This document shows positions 1 to 11,633 of a DNA stretch of 64,000 nucleotides, piece by piece. This DNA comes from Burkholderia thailandensis E264 (GTDB lineage Bacteria; Pseudomonadota; Gammaproteobacteria; Burkholderiales; Burkholderiaceae). The notes beneath the pieces were generated by a model that saw only the letters and a program-made list of their open reading frames with translations, made no database searches and was not told the origin of the DNA. Numbering within the stretch: the stretch's first letter is position 1; each line of letters opens with the position of its first letter. The DNA lies in contig NC_007651.1 in the NCBI RefSeq assembly GCF_000012365.1, forward strand, positions 248,001-312,000, given 5' to 3'. Both the position numbers and the translations under genes were made by a program.

Positions 1-2
1 GC

Positions 3-30
3 TTGCGCGGGATTTCGGGCTCGCTACACT
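3..30 (+). promoter_or_regulatory. Putative sigma-70 promoter for the AAA+ ATPase gene
   Basis: TTGCGC at 3-8 and TACACT at 25-30 are separated by 16 bp. This fits a weak sigma-70 promoter starting transcription near position 37, just before the ATPase gene. The -10 box is good and the -35 box moderate. The call rests on motif spacing only. Confidence 0.35.
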
Positions 31-78
31 GAAATCGACGGGGTCTGATGGATGGGCGGTAGCAAGGCGAGGTGGGCG

Positions 79-1059
79 ATGACGACGGCGATGGTGAAAC
101 AGGAATTGGCGGTGGCTTCGTTCAGCACGGTCTACGATATCGAGCGAGTCGAGACGGCGCTGGGCGATCTGAATGAGGGCGCGAGCGATGCGCTGCGCGC
201 GACTTACGAGAAGATGCTGAAGACGGGCAACCTGCGCTTTTGCGTGAAACCGACGCGCATGCCCGCGTTCGATTCGCTCGCGGAGGAATTGCCGAACTTC
301 GCTGAGCCGCTCGACGACGTGCGCAAGCAGGTGGCGCTGTGCCTCGAAACCGACGACCGCCTCGAATTGATGCCGATCCTGCTGCTCGGCGAGCCGGGCA
401 TCGGCAAGACGCATTTCGCGAAGGCGCTCGCGAAGATGCTCGGGACCGCTTATCACTACGTGCCGATGAGCTCGCTGACGGCGGGCTGGGTGCTCTCGGG
501 CGCGTCGTCGCAGTGGAAGAACGCGAAGCCGGGCAAGGTGTTCGATGCGCTCGTCAACGGCTGCTACTCGAATCCCGTGATCGCGATCGACGAGATCGAC
601 AAGGCGGGCAGCGACGCGCAGTACGATCCGCTCGGCGCGCTGTATGCGCTCCTCGAGCACGACACCGCGTGTGCGTTCGTCGACGAATTCGCCGAGGTGC
701 CGATCGACGCGGGCAACGTGATCTGGATCGCGACCGCGAACGACGCGAGCGCGATTCCCGAGCCGATCATGAACCGGATGAACGTGTACGAGATCGAGCC
801 GCCCGACGCGTCGGGCGCGCGCCGCATCGCGCAGACGATCTACGGCGAGATCCGCAACGCGCACGCATGGGGGCAGCGCTTTCCCGGCGCGCTCGGCGAC
901 GACGCGCTCGACGTGCTCGCCGCGATGCCGCCGCGCACGATGCGCCGCGTGCTGCTGCACGCGTTCGGCGCGGCGCGGCTCGACGGGCGGGACGCGATCG
1001 CGCCGCGCGACATCCGCACCGACGAAAGCGCGGGACGCCGCCGTCCGATCGGCTTTTGA
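79..1059 (+). CDS. AAA+ family ATPase (Lon/MoxR-like AAA module)
   Basis: A 326-residue single-domain AAA+ ATPase, probably cytosolic. Walker A (GEPGIGKT) lies at residues 104-111 and Walker B (VIAIDEID) at 167-174. A sensor-1-like segment (IWIATAND) and an Arg-bearing stretch (IMNRMNVYEI) follow, then a helical lid domain. The core resembles the AAA module of Lon, but no protease or other effector domain is attached, so the substrate is unknown. The start at 79 was chosen because GAGGTG lies 7 nt upstream; an in-frame ATG at 52 would add nine residues. The gene stands alone, with an unrelated oxidoreductase 70 bp downstream. Confidence 0.85.
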   Translation: MTTAMVKQELAVASFSTVYDIERVETALGDLNEGASDALRATYEKMLKTGNLRFCVKPTRMPAFDSLAEELPNFAEPLDDVRKQVALCLETDDRLELMPILLLGEPGIGKTHFAKALAKMLGTAYHYVPMSSLTAGWVLSGASSQWKNAKPGKVFDALVNGCYSNPVIAIDEIDKAGSDAQYDPLGALYALLEHDTACAFVDEFAEVPIDAGNVIWIATANDASAIPEPIMNRMNVYEIEPPDASGARRIAQTIYGEIRNAHAWGQRFPGALGDDALDVLAAMPPRTMRRVLLHAFGAARLDGRDAIAPRDIRTDESAGRRRPIGF

Positions 1060-1128
1060 CGGCCGCCACGCGCACGCGCCGCGCGACGTACAATCGAAGG
1101 CCCTGTCTTCGAAGCGTGAGCGAAGCGA

Positions 1129-2250
1129 ATGACGATGGAGCGGATTGACTGTGTGGTGATCGGCGCCGGCGTTGTCGGCCTCGCGATCGCGCGCGAGCTG
1201 GCCGCGCGCGGACGCGAGACGCTGATCCTGGAGGCGGCCGACGCGATCGGCACGGGCACGAGTTCGCGCAACAGCGAGGTGATCCACGCGGGGCTCTATT
1301 ACCCGCGCGGGTCGCTGAAGGCGTCGCTGTGCGTGCACGGGCGAGACCTGCTGTACGACTTTTGCGACACGCACCAGGTGCCGCACCGGCGCTGCGGCAA
1401 GCTCGTCGTCGCGACCTCGCCCGCGCAGGCGAAGCAGTTGAAGGCGATCGCCGCGCGTGCGGAAGAAAACGGCGTGCTCGATCTGCTGACGCTGTCGCGC
1501 GACGAGGTGCAGGCGCTCGAGCCCGAGCTCGAATGCCTCGAGGCGCTGTTCTCGCCGAGCACGGGCATCGTCGACAGCCATCAATTGATGCTCGCGCTGC
1601 TGGGCGACGCCGAGCGCGACGGCGCATCGTGCGCGCTGCGCTCGCCGGTCGATTCGATCGACGCGGCGGGCGGCCGCTTCGTCGTGCGCACGGGCGGCGA
1701 TGCGCCGACCGCGATCGAGGCCGCGTGCGTGATCAACAGCGCGGGGCTCGGCGCGCAGGCGCTCGCCAAGCGCATCCGCGGGCTCGATTCGCGCTGGGTG
1801 CCGCCGCTCTATCTCGCGCGCGGCAATTACTTCGGCCTGTCGGGCCGCGCGCCGTTCGCGCATCTCGTCTATCCGGTCCCGGACCGCGCCGGGCTCGGCG
1901 TCCATCTGACGCTCGATCTTGCCGGCGGCGCGCGTTTCGGGCCCGACGTCGAATGGATCGACGCGCTGCGCTACGACGTCGATCCGCGTCGCGCCGACTC
2001 GTTCTACGCGTCGATCCGCGCGTATTGGCCGGGATTGCCCGACGGCTCGCTTCAGCCGGCTTACGCGGGCATTCGCCCGAAAGTCTGCGGGCCCGGCGAG
2101 CCCGCCGCCGATTTCGTGATTCAGGGTGCGGCGCAGCACGGCGTGCGCGGGCTCGTGAACCTGTTCGGCATCGAGTCGCCCGGGCTCACCGCGGCGCTCG
2201 CGATCGCGCAGCGCGTCGGCGAAATGGCGGCGCGCACGCCGCATGCGTAG
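1129..2250 (+). CDS. FAD-dependent oxidoreductase, L-2-hydroxyglutarate oxidase (LhgO)-like
   Basis: A 373-residue DAO-family flavoprotein. The N-terminal Rossmann fold has the dinucleotide motif [17 protein letters not shown] at about residues 11-27. Next comes the sequence [14 protein letters not shown], characteristic of L-2-hydroxyglutarate dehydrogenase/oxidase relatives. The C-terminal segment (GIRPK..., [11 protein letters not shown]) closes the FAD site as in the DAO fold. Family members oxidise 2-hydroxy acids to 2-oxo acids and pass electrons to oxygen or quinones. The true substrate cannot be read from the sequence. No neighbouring gene supports a particular pathway. Confidence 0.85.
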   Translation: MTMERIDCVVIGAGVVGLAIARELAARGRETLILEAADAIGTGTSSRNSEVIHAGLYYPRGSLKASLCVHGRDLLYDFCDTHQVPHRRCGKLVVATSPAQAKQLKAIAARAEENGVLDLLTLSRDEVQALEPELECLEALFSPSTGIVDSHQLMLALLGDAERDGASCALRSPVDSIDAAGGRFVVRTGGDAPTAIEAACVINSAGLGAQALAKRIRGLDSRWVPPLYLARGNYFGLSGRAPFAHLVYPVPDRAGLGVHLTLDLAGGARFGPDVEWIDALRYDVDPRRADSFYASIRAYWPGLPDGSLQPAYAGIRPKVCGPGEPAADFVIQGAAQHGVRGLVNLFGIESPGLTAALAIAQRVGEMAARTPHA

Positions 2251-2384
2251 GTCGCGTGGAGATTTCTTGTTTTCGATCGGCTTATCTTCGGAATTTCAGG
2301 CGACACATCGGGGCGCATGAGCGGTATGCTTGTGCGCTGCTGCCGCTAGAGCAGCGACAACCCACAATGTTGGAGCGAATTCCC

Positions 2385-2699
2385 ATGAAAACGTCCCGCC
2401 GGAGTTTCCTGATCACGAGCGTCGGCGCCGTGTCGGCGCTCGCGCTCACGCGCGAAGCGTTCTCGGCCGATCTGCCGATGCTGTCCGAAACCGATCCGAC
2501 AGCCGTCGCGCTCGGCTACAAGGCCGACGCCACCAAGGTCGACAAGGCGAAGTTCCCGAAATACGCGGCAGGCGAAATCTGTTCGGGCTGCATGCTGTAT
2601 CAGGGCAAGAAGGGTTCGGCGTCGGGGCCGTGCGGCGCGTTTCCCGGCAAGCAGGTATCGGCGAAGGGCTGGTGCAACGCGTTCACGAAGATGGCGTGA
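2385..2699 (+). CDS. High-potential iron-sulfur protein (HiPIP)
   Basis: A 104-residue periplasmic electron carrier. The N-terminus is a twin-arginine (Tat) signal (TSRRSFLITS, followed by a hydrophobic Ala/Val/Leu stretch), consistent with export after cofactor insertion. The mature part ends with the HiPIP pattern CxxC, then two spaced Cys (SGPCGAF and GWCNAF), which ligate one [4Fe-4S] cluster. The start was chosen at 2385 because GGAG lies about 9 nt upstream; an in-frame ATG at 2367 is less likely. The gene is monocistronic, with a strong terminator 60 bp downstream. HiPIPs usually shuttle electrons to a terminal oxidase or reaction centre; the partner here is unknown. Confidence 0.93.
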   Translation: MKTSRRSFLITSVGAVSALALTREAFSADLPMLSETDPTAVALGYKADATKVDKAKFPKYAAGEICSGCMLYQGKKGSASGPCGAFPGKQVSAKGWCNAFTKMA

Positions 2700-2759
2700 C
2701 GCAAGCTTCACGCGGCGCGGCGCCCGTGTCGCGCGCGTCGCCTCGCATCGAAGCGGAAA

Positions 2760-2796
2760 AACACCCGCCGTCCGAATGACGGCGGGTGTTTTTTTA
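2760..2796 (+). terminator. Rho-independent terminator after HiPIP
   Basis: A perfect 13-bp stem (2760-2772 with 2778-2790) encloses a 5-nt loop and runs into a T7 tract. It lies between the HiPIP stop and the next gene's promoter. Confidence 0.92.
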
Positions 2797-2800
2797 TTGC

Positions 2801-2829
2801 TTGAAATCGATTCCCCCGCTTTCTACACT
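2801..2829 (+). promoter_or_regulatory. Sigma-70 promoter for the MHS transporter
   Basis: TTGAAA (2801-2806) and TACACT (2824-2829) are separated by 17 bp, an optimal sigma-70 arrangement. It lies directly after the HiPIP terminator and about 100 bp before the transporter start. Confidence 0.65.
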
Positions 2830-2930
2830 CGCTCCACGGCGCGGCGTTCGCCTTTTTCGGCGACGCTATCCGTGCGCGACGCGCGATATACGACGACATC
2901 ACGAACGCACGACGACAGCGAGGGGCGAGG

Positions 2931-4223
2931 ATGGCATCCATTGCGGCTTCGACGAAAACGGCGGGACATGCGCTGAACCGGCGCGCGGTGGCGGCGGCCG
3001 TGATCGGCAACGCGCTCGAGTGGTACGACTTCACCGTCTTCAGTTTCATGACGGTCGTGATCGCCCAATTGTTCTTTCCGACCAGCAACGAATATTCGTC
3101 GCTGCTCCTCACGACCGCGACGTTCGGCGTCGCGTTCTTCATGCGGCCGATCGGCGGCATCGTGCTCGGCCTCTATGCGGATCGCGCGGGACGCAAGGCG
3201 GCGTTGTCGCTCGTGATCCTGCTGATGACGCTCGGCATCTTCCTGATCGCGGTCGCGCCGCCGTATGCGGCGATCGGCATCGGCGGGCCGCTTCTCATCG
3301 TGCTCGGCCGCCTGTTGCAGGGCTTCTCCGCGGGCGGCGAATTCGGCAGCGCGACGGCGCTGCTGATCGAGGCCGCGCCGTTCTCGCGGCGCGGCTACTA
3401 CGGCAGCTGGCAGATGGCGAGCCAGGCGGCGGCGCTGCTGTTCGGCTCGCTCGTCGGCGCGGCGGTGACGCGCGGCCTGTCGACCGAGGCACTGCATGCG
3501 TGGGGCTGGCGCGTGCCGTTCCTGATCGGGCTCGTGATCGGGCCGGTCGGCTTCTATGTGCGCCGCCATCTCGTCGATTCGGAAGCGTTCCTGCAGGCGC
3601 GCGAGCGCGGCGAGCGCGTGACGCTTCGCGAAGTGTTCGCGCGGCATGGGCGTGCGGTGGTATGCGGGCTCGGCGCGGTGATCGCGCTCACCGTCACCGT
3701 CTACGTGCTGATCAGCTATCTGCCGACCTTCGCCGTCAAGCAACTGAAGCTGCCTTACGGGCAATCGTTCTACGCGGTGATCATCGGCAACCTGCTGCTG
3801 ACCGCGCTGTCGCCCGTCGCGGGCGCATGGTCCGACCGGATCGGGCGCAAGGGGCTCTCGCTGTGGGCGCTCGGGTTCACGCTCGCGTTGATCTATCCGC
3901 TGTTCGAGTGGCTCGACGCGTCGCCGAGCATTGCGCGGCTGATCGTCGTGCAGGCGGTGCTGTCGGTGACGCTCGCCGGCTACTACGGGCCGTTCGGCGC
4001 GATGATCGCCGAGCTCTTTCCGGCGAACGTGCGCTCGACGGGGCTGTCGCTCGCGTATAACGTCGCGGTGATGGTGTTCGGCGGCTTCGGCCAGTTCATC
4101 GTCACGTGGCTCATCAAGACCACGGGCACGCCGCTTGCGCCGACCTATTACGTGATGGCGGGGCTCGCGCTGTCGCTCGTCGCGCTCGCGTTCGTGCCGG
4201 CGAGAAGCGGCGATCTCGATTGA
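2931..4223 (+). CDS. MFS transporter, metabolite:H+ symporter (MHS) family
   Basis: A 430-residue inner-membrane protein with about 12 hydrophobic segments. The N-terminal signature NALEWYDFTVFSFM and the loop-2 motif GLYADRAGRKAAL are typical of the MHS branch (CitA, ShiA, ProP, KgtP relatives). QGFSAGGEFGSATALL in TM4-5 is the second family hallmark. Substrates in this branch are usually di- or tricarboxylates, shikimate or osmolytes; a citrate or tricarballylate-type acid is plausible but not shown. GGGGCGAGG precedes the ATG. The gene appears monocistronic, driven by the promoter at 2801-2829. Confidence 0.88.
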   Translation: MASIAASTKTAGHALNRRAVAAAVIGNALEWYDFTVFSFMTVVIAQLFFPTSNEYSSLLLTTATFGVAFFMRPIGGIVLGLYADRAGRKAALSLVILLMTLGIFLIAVAPPYAAIGIGGPLLIVLGRLLQGFSAGGEFGSATALLIEAAPFSRRGYYGSWQMASQAAALLFGSLVGAAVTRGLSTEALHAWGWRVPFLIGLVIGPVGFYVRRHLVDSEAFLQARERGERVTLREVFARHGRAVVCGLGAVIALTVTVYVLISYLPTFAVKQLKLPYGQSFYAVIIGNLLLTALSPVAGAWSDRIGRKGLSLWALGFTLALIYPLFEWLDASPSIARLIVVQAVLSVTLAGYYGPFGAMIAELFPANVRSTGLSLAYNVAVMVFGGFGQFIVTWLIKTTGTPLAPTYYVMAGLALSLVALAFVPARSGDLD

Positions 4224-4600
4224 TCGGCGCCGGCGGCCGCGCCATGCCGGCGGCCACGCCATCGCGCCGCGCTGCCGGCGCCGCGCGATGCGTGCGCCCG
4301 GCCGGCCGCGCCGAGAAACATCATGCGATCCGCAACAGTCGCGCTCCGAATCGGTTCGATCTCCGAAGACCTTTACGAAAATACGAAGCTATCAGGGATA
4401 ACGCTGATCTCGGCGCGTCGCGCCGATTCGGCTCGGCATCGTGTGCGCTTCGTCCCGCAAAGCAGTGCATTTCCTTGCAATTGACGATCGCGAGCGTATA
4501 ACGGACGGTTTTTTCTCCAGCTTGTTCCTCTTACGAAAGCTCAAGTAATATCCGCCTACGCTGGCCTAGGCCGGCCTTGAACTGGAGACCTGGAGGAAAC
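4224..4600. other. 377-bp intergenic region between the MHS transporter and the peptide ABC operon
   Basis: No supportable gene. The left part is GC-rich. The right half is AT-richer and carries a candidate promoter (4475-4502) and the strong ribosome-binding site GGAGGAAAC just before the next ATG. Confidence 0.7.
4475..4502 (+). promoter_or_regulatory. Putative sigma-70 promoter of the peptide ABC operon
   Basis: TTGCAA (4475-4480) and TATAAC (4497-4502) are separated by 16 bp and lie 98 bp upstream of the binding-protein start. Motif evidence only. Confidence 0.45.
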
Positions 4601-6229
4601 ATGGAACATAACCGTCTGTTGCGCGCACTGCGTGTTACCGCCATCGCGGGCGTTGCAGCGGCATCGTTTGGCGTCGCGGGTTCTGCATTCGCACAGATCC
4701 CGAACAAAACGCTCGTCTACTGCTCAGAAGGCAGCCCGGCGGGCTTCGATTCCGCGCAGTTCACGACGGGCGTCGATTTCACCGCGTCAACGTTCCCGAT
4801 CTACAACCGCCTCGTCGAGTTCGAGCGCGGCGGCACGAAGGTCGAGCCCGGCCTCGCCGAGAAGTGGGACATCTCGCCCGACGGCAAGGTCTACACGTTC
4901 CATCTGCGCCACGGCGTCAAGTTCCATACGACCGATTTCTTCAAGCCGACGCGCGAATTCAACGCGGACGACGTCGCGTTCACGTTCGAGCGGATGATCG
5001 ATCCGAACCAGCCGTTTCGCAAGGCGTATCCGGTGTCGTTCCCGTACTTCACCGACATGGGCCTGGACAAGCTGATCGTGAAGATCGAGAAGGTCGATCC
5101 GTATACGGTCCGCTTCACGCTGAAGGAGCCGAACGCGCCGTTCATCCAGAACCTCGCGATGGAATACGCGTCGATCCTCTCCGCCGAATACGCGGACCAG
5201 CTGATGAAGGCGGGCAAGGCCGCCGACATCAATCAGAAGCCGATCGGCACGGGCCCGTTCATCTTCCGCAGCTACACGAAGGACGCGACGATCCGCTTCG
5301 ACGGCAATCCTGATTATTGGAAGAAGGGCGCGGTGAAGATCTCGAAGCTGATCTTCTCGATCACGCCCGATCCGGGCGTGCGCGTGCAGAAGATCAAGCG
5401 CAACGAGTGCCAGGTGATGAGCTATCCGCGGCCCGCCGACATCGCGACGCTGAAGGCCGATCCGAACGTCGACATGCCGTCGCTGCCGGGCTTCAACCTC
5501 GGCTACCTCGCGTACAACGTGCAGCACAAGCCGGTCGACAAGCTCGAGGTGCGCCAGGCGCTCGACATGGCGATCAACAAGAAGGCGATCCTCGAATCCG
5601 TCTATCAGGGCGCGGGGCAGGCGGCGAGCGCGCCGATGCCGCCGACCCAATGGTCGTACGACAAGAACCTGAAGGCCGCCGCCTACGATCCGGCGAAGGC
5701 GAAGGCGCTGCTCGCGAAGGCGGGCTACCCGAACGGCTTCCCGATCACACTGTGGGCGATGCCCGTGCAGCGCCCGTACAACCCGAACGCGAAGCTGATG
5801 GCCGAGATGATCCAGGCCGACTGGGCGAAGATCGGCGTGCAGGCGAAGATCGTCACGTACGAGTGGGGCGAGTACATCAAGCGCGCGCATGCGGGCGAGC
5901 ACGACACGATGCTGATCGGCTGGAACGGCGACAACGGCGACCCCGACAACTGGCTCGGCACGCTGCTCGGCTGCGAGGCGGTCAAGGGCAACAACTTCTC
6001 CGAGTGGTGCTACAAGCCGTTCGACGAGCTGATCCAGAAGGGCCGCGTGACGACCTCGCAGGATGCCCGCGCGAAGATTTACATGCAGGCGCAGCAGATC
6101 TTCGCGCAACAACTGCCGTTTTCGCCGATCGCGAACTCGACCGTCTATCAGCCGGTGCGCAAGAACGTCGTCGACATGCGGATCGAGCCGCTCGGCTATG
6201 CGCGCTTCGACGGCGTCAGCGTGAAATAA
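4601..6229 (+). CDS. dppA: Periplasmic dipeptide/oligopeptide-binding protein (SBP family 5)
   Basis: A 542-residue solute-binding protein for an ABC importer. An Ala-rich signal peptide ending near SAFAQ precedes the mature start IPNKTLVYCSEG. GLAEKWDISPDGKVYTFHLRHGVKFH is split across the classic SBP_bac_5 domain, and NGDNGDPDNW near the C-terminus matches the DppA ligand region. The start at 4601 is set by GGAGGAAAC; an in-frame start 24 nt upstream lacks one. It heads an operon with two permeases and two ATPases. DppA proteins bind dipeptides or haem; the ligand here is inferred from similarity only. Confidence 0.92.
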   Translation: MEHNRLLRALRVTAIAGVAAASFGVAGSAFAQIPNKTLVYCSEGSPAGFDSAQFTTGVDFTASTFPIYNRLVEFERGGTKVEPGLAEKWDISPDGKVYTFHLRHGVKFHTTDFFKPTREFNADDVAFTFERMIDPNQPFRKAYPVSFPYFTDMGLDKLIVKIEKVDPYTVRFTLKEPNAPFIQNLAMEYASILSAEYADQLMKAGKAADINQKPIGTGPFIFRSYTKDATIRFDGNPDYWKKGAVKISKLIFSITPDPGVRVQKIKRNECQVMSYPRPADIATLKADPNVDMPSLPGFNLGYLAYNVQHKPVDKLEVRQALDMAINKKAILESVYQGAGQAASAPMPPTQWSYDKNLKAAAYDPAKAKALLAKAGYPNGFPITLWAMPVQRPYNPNAKLMAEMIQADWAKIGVQAKIVTYEWGEYIKRAHAGEHDTMLIGWNGDNGDPDNWLGTLLGCEAVKGNNFSEWCYKPFDELIQKGRVTTSQDARAKIYMQAQQIFAQQLPFSPIANSTVYQPVRKNVVDMRIEPLGYARFDGVSVK

Positions 6230-6269
6230 GCGCGTCGGTGCGCCGTTAGCCCGACTGCACGATAATCAC

Positions 6270-6304
6270 CCGGCGACGGGGGGCCACGAGCTCCTCGTCG
6301 CCGG
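6270..6304 (+). other. Intercistronic stem-loop between dppA and dppB
   Basis: A perfect 9-bp inverted repeat (CCGGCGACG at 6270-6278, CGTCGCCGG at 6296-6304) with a 17-nt loop sits in the 111-bp dppA-dppB gap. It lacks a T-tract. Such hairpins after binding-protein genes often protect the upstream mRNA and lower expression of the permease genes; that role is inferred. Confidence 0.55.
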
Positions 6305-6340
6305 TCGCACATTTCCCACAAGAAATTATCGAGAAGCGTC

Positions 6341-7351
6341 ATGTTCCGATTCGTCTTGCGCCGCGTGGGCATGGTGATCCCGACCTTCATCGGCATCACG
6401 GTGCTCGCGTTCGCGCTGATTCACCTGATACCGGGCGACCCCATCGAGGTGATGATGGGCGAGCGCGGCGTCGATCCGGCGATGCATGCGGAAGCGCTGC
6501 ATCGCCTCGGGCTCGACGAGCCGCTTCCCATGCAGTACCTGCACTACGTCGGCCGCGCGCTGCACGGCGACCTGGGCACGTCGATCATCACCAACACGAG
6601 CGTGATGGGCGAGTTCCTCGCGCGCTTTCCGGCGACGGTCGAGCTGTCGATCTGCGCGCTCGCGTTCGCGCTCGCGTTCGGGCTGCCGGCCGGCGTGTTC
6701 GCGGCCCTCAGGCGCGGCACGATCGTCGATCACGGCGTGATGGGCACGGCGCTCACCGGCTATTCGATGCCGATCTTCTGGTGGGGGCTCATCCTCATCA
6801 TGGTGTTCTCGTCGTATCTGGGCTGGACGCCCGTGTCGGGCCGCATCGCGGTCGAATACGAGATTCCTCATACGACGGGCTTCATGCTGATCGACACGCT
6901 GCTCTCCGGCGAGGAGGGCGCGTTCGCGTCGGCGGTGAGCCACCTGATCCTGCCCGCGATCGTGCTCGGCACGATCCCGCTCGCGGTGATCGCGCGGATG
7001 ACGCGTTCGTCGATGCTCGAGGTGCTGCGCGAGGATTACATCCGCACCGCGCGCGCGAAGGGGCTGTCGCCCGCGCGCGTCGTCGTCGTGCATGCGCTGC
7101 GCAACGCGCTGATTCCGGTCGTCACGGTGATCGGCCTGCAGGTCGGCACGCTGCTCGCGGGCGCGGTGCTCACCGAGACGCTGTTCTCGTGGCCGGGCGT
7201 CGGCAAGTGGCTGATCGACGCGATCGGCCGCCGCGACTATCCGGTCGTGCAAGGCGGCATCCTGATGATCGCGACGCTCGTGATCGTCGTGAATCTCGTC
7301 GTCGATCTGCTGTACGGCGTGCTGAATCCGCGCATTCGCCATACGAGGTAA
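6341..7351 (+). CDS. dppB: Dipeptide ABC transporter permease DppB
   Basis: A 336-residue inner-membrane permease with about six transmembrane helices. The N-terminus RRVGMVIPTFIGITVLAF and the motif LIPGDPIEVMMGERG are diagnostic of DppB/OppB permeases. The cytoplasmic EAA loop reads EDYIRTARAKGLSPARVVV and docks on the ATPases. It is second in the operon, 111 bp after dppA. The 98-bp gap to dppC holds no convincing gene. Confidence 0.93.
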   Translation: MFRFVLRRVGMVIPTFIGITVLAFALIHLIPGDPIEVMMGERGVDPAMHAEALHRLGLDEPLPMQYLHYVGRALHGDLGTSIITNTSVMGEFLARFPATVELSICALAFALAFGLPAGVFAALRRGTIVDHGVMGTALTGYSMPIFWWGLILIMVFSSYLGWTPVSGRIAVEYEIPHTTGFMLIDTLLSGEEGAFASAVSHLILPAIVLGTIPLAVIARMTRSSMLEVLREDYIRTARAKGLSPARVVVVHALRNALIPVVTVIGLQVGTLLAGAVLTETLFSWPGVGKWLIDAIGRRDYPVVQGGILMIATLVIVVNLVVDLLYGVLNPRIRHTR

Positions 7352-7449
7352 TCGAACATGCATCCCCACACTCGTATCCATTCGCTGCGCCGGCGCTCGC
7401 GCGCCGCCGCGGCATTCGAGCGCGCATGCGCGGCCACGCGGGAGGCGCG

Positions 7450-8367
7450 ATGAGCAACATGCAAAACACCATGCCGTCGCAGGCGGCGCCCGTGAGCGGC
7501 CGCGTGCTCGCGCTGCGCGAATTCTGGGCGAATTTCTCCCGTAATCGCGGCGCGGTGGGCGCCGGCGTCGTCGTGCTCGTGCTGGTCGCGGTCGCGCTCT
7601 TCGCGCCGTTGCTCGCGCCGCACAGCCCGATCGAGCAGTACCGCGACTCCGTGAAGATCCCGCCCGCGTGGCTCGCGGGCGGCAACTGGCAATTCGTGCT
7701 CGGCACCGACGAAGCGGGCCGCGACATCCTCTCGCGCCTGATGTACGGCGCGCGGATGTCGTTCTGGATCGGCTTCGTGTCGGTCGTGCTCGCGCTGATT
7801 CCCGGCGTCGTGCTCGGGCTGGTCGCCGCGTTCTTCCAGAAGTGGGCCGACACGCCCGTGATGCGCGTGATGGACGTGCTGCTCGCGCTGCCGTCGCTGC
7901 TGCTCGCGGTCGCGGTCGTCGCGATCATCGGCCCGGGCCTCACCAACACGATGTTCGCGATCGCGATCGTCGCGCTGCCCGCGTACGTGCGCCTCACGCG
8001 CGCGTCGGCGCTCGGCGAGCTGCAGAAGGAGTACGTGACGGCGTCGCGCGTCGCGGGCGCGGGCACGCTGCGGCTGATGTTCTCGCAGGTGCTGCCGAAC
8101 TGCACGGCGCCGCTCATCGTGCAGGCGACGCTCGGCTTCTCGTCGGCGATCCTCGATGCGGCGGCGCTCGGCTTTCTCGGCCTTGGCGTGCAGCCGCCGA
8201 CGGCCGAGTGGGGCGCGATGCTCGCATCGGCGCGCGACTACATCGACAACGCATGGTGGATCGTCACGATGCCGGGCCTGTCGATCCTGATCTCGGTGCT
8301 CGCGATCAACCTGCTCGGCGACGGGCTGCGCGACGCGCTCGATCCCAAACTCAAACGGATGGCCTGA
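7450..8367 (+). CDS. dppC: Dipeptide ABC transporter permease DppC
   Basis: A 305-residue permease with an N-terminal OppC_N segment ([20 protein letters not shown]) followed by the transport domain. The landmark [19 protein letters not shown] is typical of DppC/OppC, and the EAA loop is [18 protein letters not shown]. The start at 7450 follows a GGAGGCGCG ribosome-binding site. Its stop (TGA at 8365-8367) lies one base before the ATG of dppD, so translation is probably coupled. Confidence 0.93.
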   Translation: MSNMQNTMPSQAAPVSGRVLALREFWANFSRNRGAVGAGVVVLVLVAVALFAPLLAPHSPIEQYRDSVKIPPAWLAGGNWQFVLGTDEAGRDILSRLMYGARMSFWIGFVSVVLALIPGVVLGLVAAFFQKWADTPVMRVMDVLLALPSLLLAVAVVAIIGPGLTNTMFAIAIVALPAYVRLTRASALGELQKEYVTASRVAGAGTLRLMFSQVLPNCTAPLIVQATLGFSSAILDAAALGFLGLGVQPPTAEWGAMLASARDYIDNAWWIVTMPGLSILISVLAINLLGDGLRDALDPKLKRMA

Positions 8368-8368
8368 C

Positions 8369-10366
<1,998 letters not shown>

Positions 10367-10374
<8 letters not shown>

Positions 10375-11515
10375 GGCAGTGGCGGCGCGCGAAGCCGCGC
10401 GCCGCTCGCGCAACGGCGTCCGGCGCGCGGCGACGCACGCCGGACGGACTCCCCGGCGCTGGCGCGCGCGCGCGCTCGCCAGCGCCGTGCTCGCCGGCGC
10501 ATGCGCGGCGGGCGGGCTCGCTTGGCCACCCGTCGGCGCGCTGGCGGCGGGCAGCGTCGCGACCGCGCCGCTGCCGCAGGCGCCGATTCCGGCGCCGAGC
10601 ATGCAGTTGCCGGGCTTCCACGCGCCGCCGCCGTCGACGTCGAACGGCACCGTCGCGAGCGGCGCGGTGCGCACGCAGCCCGCACGGATGCCGTTCTACG
10701 TCGCGACGAAGGGCAAGGTCACGATCTACGTGCTCGGCACGCTGCACGTGGGCGACCCCGCAGACTATCCGGCGAACCAGCCGTTTCGCCGGCCGATCCT
10801 CGCGGCGCTCGCCGTGTCGCCGACGCTCGCGCTCGAACTGTCGCCGGACGATCTGCTCGAATCGCAGGACGACGTGTCGAAGTACGGCGTGTGCAACTAC
10901 GCGTGCCTGCCGCGCCTGTTGCCGCGGCCTCTCTGGCAGAAGCTCGCGAACCGGCTGCGCGGCAATCCGGCCGCGCTCGCCGGCATTCGCAACATGCGGC
11001 CGTGGCTCGCGTCGCTCGTCGTCGAGACGTACGATTCGCTGTCGGCCGGCTTGCAGACCGAATACGGCACCGAGGCGCAGCTGCAGAACGTGTTCCTGCG
11101 CAAGAAGGGCGGCAAGGTGGTCGGGCTCGAGACGCTCGCCGAGCAGATGCGCGCGTTCACGGGCCTCTCGCTCGCGCAGCAGCGCGAGATGCTCGCGCAG
11201 GACATGGTGCAGACGCCCGCGCAGAACGCGGCCGACGTGCGCACGCTGCATCGCCTCTGGCGCATCGGCGACGCGGACGCGATCGCCGCCTGGGCGAACG
11301 CGAAGACGGAGCGGCTCGCGCGCGCGCAGTCGATCGCCGAGTCGATCGACAACAAGATCGTCTACGAGCGCAACCGTCGCTTCGTCGCGCGGATGACGGC
11401 GATCGCCGCGCCGAACCGGCCGCTGTTCGTCGCGATCGGCGCGCTGCACCTGGGCGGCCCGAAGGGCGTGCTCGAACTGCTGCGGCAGCAGGGCTATCGC
11501 GTCGACGCGGGGTGA
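10367..11515 (+). CDS. TraB/GumN family protein (putative metalloprotease)
   Basis: A 382-residue exported or membrane-anchored protein. After an Arg-rich N-terminus comes a hydrophobic Ala/Leu signal segment (about residues 30-50) and a Pro-rich linker. The TraB/GumN domain follows with its two GxxH motifs, GTLH (in YVLGTLHVGDP) and GALH (in AIGALHLGGPKG), plus an acidic pair (LALELS) between them. TIKI-type members are metal-dependent proteases; bacterial roles are mostly unknown. The start at 10367 has GGGGGAGGCG just upstream and overlaps dppF. A link to peptide uptake is suggested by this overlap but is inference. Confidence 0.85.
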
Positions 11516-11598
11516 TCGGGAACCCGAACGAACCGGCGGGCGAATAGGGATAAACCCACATTTTGGCTGCGGCGCGCGGGCAAACGCTGTTCCGACGA

Positions 11599-11627
11599 TT
11601 GACACTCCAGGGGGCTAAATCTATGCT
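11599..11627 (+). promoter_or_regulatory. Near-consensus sigma-70 promoter with no gene behind it
   Basis: TTGACA (11599-11604, perfect) and TATGCT (11622-11627) are spaced 17 bp apart. No credible protein gene lies downstream on this strand for several kilobases, since the next genes run leftward. Confidence 0.6.
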
Positions 11628-11633
11628 CCCTTC

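Noticed and set aside
2823..4262. A 479-residue open frame antisense to the MHS transporter
   Set aside because: Low-complexity Arg/His/Glu composition typical of an antisense shadow; the opposite frame is a clear transporter.
4106..4501. A 131-codon open frame across the end of the MHS transporter
   Set aside because: It begins inside the transporter in another frame, is Arg-rich, and contains the operon's promoter.
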